Program-made: the position numbers and the translations under genes | In this document: in pieces, positions 6,150-10,680 of the stretch | Numbering within the stretch: position 1 is the stretch's first letter | Layout of the letters: every line of letters starts with the position of its first letter | NCBI GenBank assembly: GCA_947177515.1 | Contig: CAMWUU010000091.1 | Coordinates: 1 to 10,680 of the forward strand | Direction: 5' to 3' | From: an uncultured Lachnospiraceae bacterium | GTDB taxonomy: Bacteria; Bacillota; Clostridia; Lachnospirales; Lachnospiraceae | Length of the DNA: 10,680 nt | Notes under the pieces: generated by a model | Told to the model about the DNA's origin: nothing | Databases searched by the model: none | Seen by the model: the letters and a program-made list of their open reading frames with translations, nothing else

Positions 6150-7124
6150 CTACACCCTTTTTGTCCCCGGCACAAACATTTTTACATTGCGGAAACACCC
6201 TTCCCCCAAGTCATAGCGAGAGCGCGCCCAAAAATGCCCTTTACTGTCATAGACACGGAACCAACCGTCTTTTCGAGAGCCGGTTTCCCCCGCAAATGCT
6301 TCCTCCAAAACAACTTCCCCTTCCCGCAGCTTGTTCCCATTATAAAGACTTGCATCCGCCCCCGCACGCATATAAAGCGCCGGGTAACTCAAAAAGAGCC
6401 GGTCAACCGGCATCAGGATTTCCTCAACTCTTCCCGCAGCACAGATTTTTTCAATCTCCCCTAGCGTATGCCCGCAAGCCTCCGTAAACGAGCTTACCCG
6501 AATGCGTCTAAGACTCTTCATACAGCCCCCACATCCAAGTTTTTTCCCCACATCCTCACAGAGTGTCCGGATATAAGTTCCCTTGCTGCAAACAACACGG
6601 AAACAGATCGTCTTTTCTTCATCCCCCCGTTCTTCCCTCCCGTCTTCTGCGCCGCAGGAAAACGAAGAATCCAGAACCTTGATGGAATAAATTGTTACCT
6701 GGCGCGGGGCGCGCTCTATGGTCTTTCCCTGCCTGGCAAGATCACAGAGCTTCCTGCCATTTACCTTAAGAGCCGAATACATCGGCGGTACCTGCGCGTA
6801 AGTCCCGACAAAGGACATAAGTGCATTTACCGCTTCCTTGCTGTCAACCATCACAGGCTGCCTGTTTAGTACCTTCCCCGATATGTCCTGTGTGTCCGTT
6901 TCCATACCGAGAAGAAGCACCGCCTCATACTCTTTTTCCTTGTCAAGCAGCAGTTCACATGCTTTCGTCGCCGACCCGATACAGACGGGCAGCACCCCTT
7001 CTGCATCCGGATCAAGCGTGCCAGTATGCCCGATACGCCGCTCTTTTAAAATGCCGCGCAGCTTCGCCACCACATCGAACGAAGTGTAACCTTGTTCTTT
7101 ATATACATTGATAATGCCGTCCAT
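6150..7124 (-). CDS. truB: tRNA pseudouridine(55) synthase TruB
   Basis: The 324-residue cytoplasmic enzyme converts uridine 55 in the T-loop of tRNAs to pseudouridine. It opens with the family start MDGIINVYKEQGYTSFDVV, then RRIGHTGTLDPDAEGVLPV (29-47) with catalytic Asp 38 in GTLDP. Further motifs are KEYEAVLLLGMETDTQD, PPMYSALKVNGRKLCDLAR, and CSKGTYIRTLCEDVGKKLGCG of the active-site fold. A charged insert (SCGAEDGREERGDEEKT) precedes the CSKGTYIR motif. The C-terminal part, about 60 residues (GNKLREGEV, WFRVYD.KG.F), resembles the PUA-like domain. The start at 7124 matches the family and has GGGGGA 4 nt upstream; an in-frame ATG at 7136 with AGGTGG 11 nt upstream would add MGDV. It lies 27 nt after the nrnA stop, inside the infB-ribF unit. 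Confidence 0.96.
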   Translation of the reverse strand: MDGIINVYKEQGYTSFDVVAKLRGILKERRIGHTGTLDPDAEGVLPVCIGSATKACELLLDKEKEYEAVLLLGMETDTQDISGKVLNRQPVMVDSKEAVNALMSFVGTYAQVPPMYSALKVNGRKLCDLARQGKTIERAPRQVTIYSIKVLDSSFSCGAEDGREERGDEEKTICFRVVCSKGTYIRTLCEDVGKKLGCGGCMKSLRRIRVSSFTEACGHTLGEIEKICAAGRVEEILMPVDRLFLSYPALYMRAGADASLYNGNKLREGEVVLEEAFAGETGSRKDGWFRVYDSKGHFWARSRYDLGEGCFRNVKMFVPGTKRV

Positions 7125-7151
7125 CACATCCCCCATCCATCAAACTGCCAC

Positions 7152-8138
7152 CTAATGCCCGTCAAGCTGGTGCGCAATCCCGGCTAGGAGATTATTAATT
7201 GCATCATGCATAAAACCATGCACCTCGTAACCTGCCGCCTTCTGATGTCCTCCGCCGCCAAAAAATACCGCTGTTTTGCTTACATCAACCTTCCCGTTCG
7301 AACGCAGGCTCACCTTTAGGCACTGCGGCTGCGTTTCATAGATAAACACCGCCACTTCCGTCCCCTTTGTCACCCGAAGCTGGTCAATAATCCCGCTTAA
7401 GTTGGCCGGCACAACACCGTACAGGCGCATGGTCTTATAACTTAAGTATGAAAGGATAACCCTGCCATCTAACACAAGCATGCTTTCCATCAGGCAACGT
7501 CCGAGAATCTGGTTTTCAATATAGCTTTTTTCGTAAAAGGTACCATCAATTACCTTTGTAGAATCCGCTCCCATGGAAAGAAGCCTGCCCGCGATGCACA
7601 TCGTCTGCTCCGATGTACATGAATGCTTAAACACACCGGTATCATGGACAATCCCAAGATAAAGTGCCTCGGCAACGGATTTGGAAATTTTTTCCTCATC
7701 CATGCAGGTAAACAGTACCTCGCTGGTTGAACTGTAGTCCGCGTGCAGGATGGTATGCCCGGCAAAACCTTTGCTGTTGCTGATATGGTGGTCAAAGCAG
7801 AGTGTCTGCTTTGCATCCTTAAAATATATAAATGCATCACCCAGCCGATCCTCACTGCTGCAATCAAGCACAATAAAAAGATCATACTGTTTTTTTTGTG
7901 AAAATTCCCACACGGGCTTTCCGGAATTTTTCAGGAACCGGAAAGCCTCCGGGATATCCTTCATGTAGACCGTAATCTCCTTATCAAAGGAACGGTTATA
8001 ATTCTCCTGCAGATAATTATACAGCCCAAGGCATGCCCCGACGCAGTCGCCATCCGGGCGGATATGCCCGGCAATGGCGATGGAACCGGCCAAACGCACT
8101 GCGTCCTCCAACAGGCGGCCTTCCGTTTCATTAATCAT
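7152..8138 (-). CDS. nrnA: Bifunctional oligoribonuclease / pAp phosphatase NrnA (DHH family)
   Basis: The 328-residue protein degrades very short RNAs (2-5 nt) and dephosphorylates 3'-phosphoadenosine 5'-phosphate, a by-product of sulfur metabolism, in Firmicutes lacking Orn. The DHH domain is complete: HIRPDGDCVGA (25-35), LDCSSEDRLG (91-100), the FDHH signature (115-118), YSSTSEV (135-141) and HDTGVFKHS (from 165). These are the Mn2+ ligand positions of the family. The DHHA1 domain ends with FFGGGGHQKAAGYEV (292-306), the substrate-binding loop. The ATG overlaps the rbfA stop as ATGA, with GAGGAAGA as ribosome binding site inside the end of rbfA, so translation is likely coupled. Position between rbfA and truB is conserved in Firmicutes. 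Confidence 0.95.
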   Translation of the reverse strand: MINETEGRLLEDAVRLAGSIAIAGHIRPDGDCVGACLGLYNYLQENYNRSFDKEITVYMKDIPEAFRFLKNSGKPVWEFSQKKQYDLFIVLDCSSEDRLGDAFIYFKDAKQTLCFDHHISNSKGFAGHTILHADYSSTSEVLFTCMDEEKISKSVAEALYLGIVHDTGVFKHSCTSEQTMCIAGRLLSMGADSTKVIDGTFYEKSYIENQILGRCLMESMLVLDGRVILSYLSYKTMRLYGVVPANLSGIIDQLRVTKGTEVAVFIYETQPQCLKVSLRSNGKVDVSKTAVFFGGGGHQKAAGYEVHGFMHDAINNLLAGIAHQLDGH

Positions 8139-8557
8139 TCTTCCTCGCTCTCCCTTATCCCTACATCCGCGGTTTCCGCCGGCTCATTCTCCCAGCCCTC
8201 GCGCAGACCCGCGTTGACATCGTCAATCAGCTTTGACATATTGACACCGTACTCAATCGACTGATCCCCGATAAACTTAAGCTCCGGCGTATTCCTCAAG
8301 TTGATCCTATGTGCCAGTTCGCTGCGCAAAAAAGGAGCCGCACTCTTTAATCCCGCCATGGTATCCTTCTGCGACTGCTCGTCGCCAAGCACACTGATAT
8401 ATACTTTCGCCGTTTTCAGATCCGGTGCCACTTCACACGCGACCACCGAAGTCATCGGGTTGACACGCGGATCTTTTAATTCCTGTGAGATCAGCATGCC
8501 AAGTTCCCTTTGAACCTCCTGGTTAATCCTCGTGTTCTTAATACTGTTTTTCCTCAT
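8135..8557 (-). CDS. rbfA: 30S ribosome-binding factor A
   Basis: The 140-residue protein binds the free 30S subunit and assists late maturation near the 5' end of 16S rRNA, and is needed for good growth in the cold. The KH-like family core is seen: NQEVQRELGMLISQELKDPRV (12-32), MTSVVACEVAPDLKTAKVYISVLG (35-58), and LRSELAHRINLRNTPELKFIGDQSIEYG (77-104). An acidic tail of about 30 residues (EGWENEPAE...ESEEE) follows, beyond the usual core of about 115-120. The ATG shares one base with the infB TAA (TAATG), and GGAGG in the infB 3' end lies 10 nt upstream, so reinitiation after infB is likely. Confidence 0.96.
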   Translation of the reverse strand: MRKNSIKNTRINQEVQRELGMLISQELKDPRVNPMTSVVACEVAPDLKTAKVYISVLGDEQSQKDTMAGLKSAAPFLRSELAHRINLRNTPELKFIGDQSIEYGVNMSKLIDDVNAGLREGWENEPAETADVGIRESEEE

Positions 8558-10680
8558 TATCTTGGAACCTCCACCATTATATAGAACTCAACCTGGTCAA
8601 ATTCCTGCAAGTCATTGAACTTTTCAAAAACAAGACCACATTCATATCCGGCGGCAACCTCCTTCACATCATCCTTAAACCGCTTTAACGACGCGAGCGC
8701 CCCTTCAAAAATCTGCCCGCCATCGCGCGTAATCCTTGCCGAACATCCCCTGACAATCTTTCCGTCTAGCACATAGGAACCCGCAATCACGCCAAGTCCC
8801 GACGCGCGGAATGTCTGGCGCACCTCCGCATGCCCGATAACCTGTTCCTCGTAAGTCGGGTCAAGCATACCCTTCATTGCCGCCTCTACATCCTCAATCG
8901 CATTGTAGATAACACGGTAGAGCCTTACATCAACTTTCTCGCGATCTGCAATATCCTTCGCAGTATTATCCGGGCGCACATTAAACCCTATAATAATCGC
9001 ATTCGACGCGCTCGCAAGCGTAACATCCGACTCGTTGATTGCACCGACACCTCCATGGATGATGCGGACGGCAACTTCCTCGTTGCTAAGTTTTAACAAA
9101 CTCTGTTTCACGGCCTCTACCGAACCCTGCACATCTGCTTTAACTATCAGGTTCAGCTCCTTGATATTGCCCGCCTGGATCTGCGAGAACAGCCCATCTA
9201 AGGAAAGCTTTGCCTTCGTATCTGCAAGAAGTTTTTCCCTGCCCTGTGAAATAAAGGCCTCAGCAATATTCCTTGCTTCCTTCTCATTGTTCGTGGCCAT
9301 AAAAATTTCACCCGCTGCTGGGACATCATTTAACCCTAAGATTTCCACCGGAGTCGAAGGGGTTGCCTCCTTCACCCTCCTGCCTTTATCATCAATCATC
9401 GCGCGTACCTTGCCGTAGGCGGAACCAATCGCCACGCAGTCACCCACATGCAGCGTCCCTTTTTGTACCAGAATAGTCGCCACAGGCCCGCGCCCTTTGT
9501 CAAGCTCTGCCTCGATCACAATACCGCGCGCATTACGGTTCGGGTTTGCCTTAAGTTCACATATCTCTGCCGTCAGCAGGATCATCTCCAGTAACTGCTC
9601 AATTCCCTCCTTCGTATGTGCGGAAACCGGTACAAAAATAGTTTCGCCGCCCCAGTCCTCGGCTACAAGTTCATGCTCTGTCAATTCCTGCTTTACACGC
9701 TCAATATTCGCGCTCGGCTTATCGATCTTATTTACCGCCACAATAATCTGCACGCCTGCTGCCTTGGCATGGTTGATCGCCTCCACGGTCTGCGGCATGA
9801 CACCGTCGTCCGCCGCCACTACAAGAATGGCGATATCCGTGGACTGCGCGCCGCGCATACGCATTGATGTGAACGCCTCATGTCCCGGCGTATCGAGGAA
9901 CGTAATCTTCTCCCCGTTCTTCTCCACGGTGTACGCGCCGATATGCTGTGTGATACCGCCCGCCTCCTTCGCCGTCACATTCGTTTCACGGATGGCATCA
10001 AGCAGGGAGGTCTTTCCATGGTCAACATGCCCCATAACACAGACCACTGGCGGGCGCTTCTCCATCAGGGACTCATCTTCTTCCGCTTCCTTCAAAAGTT
10101 CCTCAACCACATTAACCTTCACTTCCTTCTCGGCAATGCAGTTAAAGCCAAGCGCAATTTCCTCTGCCTCCTCAAAAGTAATCTCCTGGTTAATGGAAAC
10201 CATCTTGCCCTCAAGAAACAACTTCTTTACCAGCGCAGCCGGTGCCTGTTTCATCTTCTCGGCAAGCTCCTTGATTGTCACAACCTCCGGCAGGATAATG
10301 GTCTTGATCTCATCTTCCTTCTCCTGGGCGGTCTGCTGCGGCTTCGGCTTAATAAATGCACCCTTGCGGTTCGGATCCTTCTTGCTCTTTGCCGTCCCAT
10401 CCTCCATATCACGGTCACGCCCCCGGTCACGGTTCTTATCCCGGTTGCGGTCATTGAATGCAGCCGCGCGCTGTTCTTTGGTCAACTCATTCGCAAGGTC
10501 GACCTTTATGCTGCTCTTCTCGCCACCCCGGCCATCCCGTCCGCCGCGCCCATAAGAGCTGCGGTTATTATTATACCCTGAATCCTTATCCCCATCCTTA
10601 TTATATCCGCCACGTGCTCCTTGAGTCCCGCCTGTTCTTCCTGAACCTGACCTGCGGTCACCGTACTGCCCCTGGGAACG
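8557..10680 (-). CDS. infB: Translation initiation factor IF-2 (5' part beyond window)
   Basis: 707 residues are visible; numbering here starts at the codon at 10680. IF2 is the GTPase that brings fMet-tRNA to the 30S subunit and promotes subunit joining. Residues 1-58 are a Gly/Arg/Asn/Asp/Ser-rich linker with RGG-like units; about 76-91 is an Arg/Asp/Asn repeat. An IF2-N domain follows at about 130-180. The G domain is complete: GHVDHGKT (217-224), GGITQHIG with the switch Thr at 244, DTPGH (263-267), NKID (317-320) and SAH (353-355). Domains II, III and the C-terminal fMet-tRNA-binding part follow to the stop. A TTG at 10485 is in frame but is an ordinary Leu codon: the frame is open to the window edge, and IF2 needs a longer N-terminus. 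It is the upstream visible member of the unit with rbfA, nrnA, truB and ribF. Confidence 0.97.
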   Translation of the reverse strand, partial: RSQGQYGDRRSGSGRTGGTQGARGGYNKDGDKDSGYNNNRSSYGRGGRDGRGGEKSSIKVDLANELTKEQRAAAFNDRNRDKNRDRGRDRDMEDGTAKSKKDPNRKGAFIKPKPQQTAQEKEDEIKTIILPEVVTIKELAEKMKQAPAALVKKLFLEGKMVSINQEITFEEAEEIALGFNCIAEKEVKVNVVEELLKEAEEDESLMEKRPPVVCVMGHVDHGKTSLLDAIRETNVTAKEAGGITQHIGAYTVEKNGEKITFLDTPGHEAFTSMRMRGAQSTDIAILVVAADDGVMPQTVEAINHAKAAGVQIIVAVNKIDKPSANIERVKQELTEHELVAEDWGGETIFVPVSAHTKEGIEQLLEMILLTAEICELKANPNRNARGIVIEAELDKGRGPVATILVQKGTLHVGDCVAIGSAYGKVRAMIDDKGRRVKEATPSTPVEILGLNDVPAAGEIFMATNNEKEARNIAEAFISQGREKLLADTKAKLSLDGLFSQIQAGNIKELNLIVKADVQGSVEAVKQSLLKLSNEEVAVRIIHGGVGAINESDVTLASASNAIIIGFNVRPDNTAKDIADREKVDVRLYRVIYNAIEDVEAAMKGMLDPTYEEQVIGHAEVRQTFRASGLGVIAGSYVLDGKIVRGCSARITRDGGQIFEGALASLKRFKDDVKEVAAGYECGLVFEKFNDLQEFDQVEFYIMVEVPR

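Noticed and set aside
8301..8513. Plus-strand open frames opposite rbfA, nrnA and truB
   Set aside because: All are short antisense shadows of conserved genes with no independent evidence.
9497..10555. Long plus-strand open frame (352 codons) opposite infB
   Set aside because: It lies entirely antisense to the strongly conserved infB G domain, has a Ser/Phe/Ile-rich composition typical of a shadow frame, and lacks a recognisable family or operon context.
9880..10581. Plus-strand open frame of 233 codons opposite the infB 5' region
   Set aside because: Antisense shadow of the infB G domain and linker; no ribosome binding site of note and no family resemblance.
1..10680. CRISPR array, insertion sequence, prophage, tRNA or rRNA genes
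   Set aside because: No regularly spaced repeats, transposase or integrase motifs, terminal inverted repeats with target duplication, or RNA gene signatures were found.

Overview
The window looks like chromosomal DNA of a Clostridia (Firmicutes) bacterium, most likely a member of the Lachnospiraceae. The reasons are the gene order infB-rbfA-nrnA-truB-ribF-rpsO, strong AGGAGG-type ribosome binding sites, sigma-A promoters with extended -10 boxes, a DUF3783 protein of a type I associate with this family, and a cytoplasmic PL11 rhamnogalacturonan lyase typical of plant-polysaccharide users. This placement rests on recognising protein families by eye, not on a search.

Region 1 (1-661): a minus-strand DUF3783 gene runs off the left edge. 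It has a clear sigma-A promoter but is interrupted by an in-frame TAA, after which the family's conserved sequence continues in the same frame. About 330 bases without a confident gene follow. They hold that promoter, a candidate plus-strand promoter, and a leader rich in inverted repeats, including a perfect 14-base pair of arms 59 nt apart.

Region 2 (662-2087): a plus-strand gene for a membrane-anchored SurA/PrsA-like foldase with a very acidic C-terminal tail. It ends at a strong bidirectional terminator with 19-base perfect arms, shared with the converging gene.

Region 3 (2090-4597, minus): a single-gene unit encoding an 835-residue PL11 rhamnogalacturonan lyase without a signal peptide. 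It is the only metabolic accessory gene here and is bounded by terminators on both sides.

Region 4 (4682-10680, minus): the translation and RNA housekeeping cluster. IF2 (infB, its 5' end beyond the right edge), RbfA, NrnA, TruB and RibF lie head to tail. Stop/start contacts (TAATG for infB-rbfA, ATGA for rbfA-nrnA) and short gaps indicate one polycistronic transcript. rpsO (S15) follows with its own strong promoter, a structured leader that may be an S15 autoregulatory site, and a classic terminator. Together these genes serve translation initiation, 30S maturation, tRNA pseudouridylation, nanoRNA turnover and flavin cofactor synthesis.

Most of the window is ordinary, well-conserved sequence. 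The observations most worth checking are the nonsense codon in the DUF3783 gene, the structured leader before the foldase gene, the rpsO leader, and an in-frame 56-codon extension of rpsO that has its own ribosome binding site just after ribF. I found no defence system, CRISPR array, insertion sequence, tRNA or rRNA.
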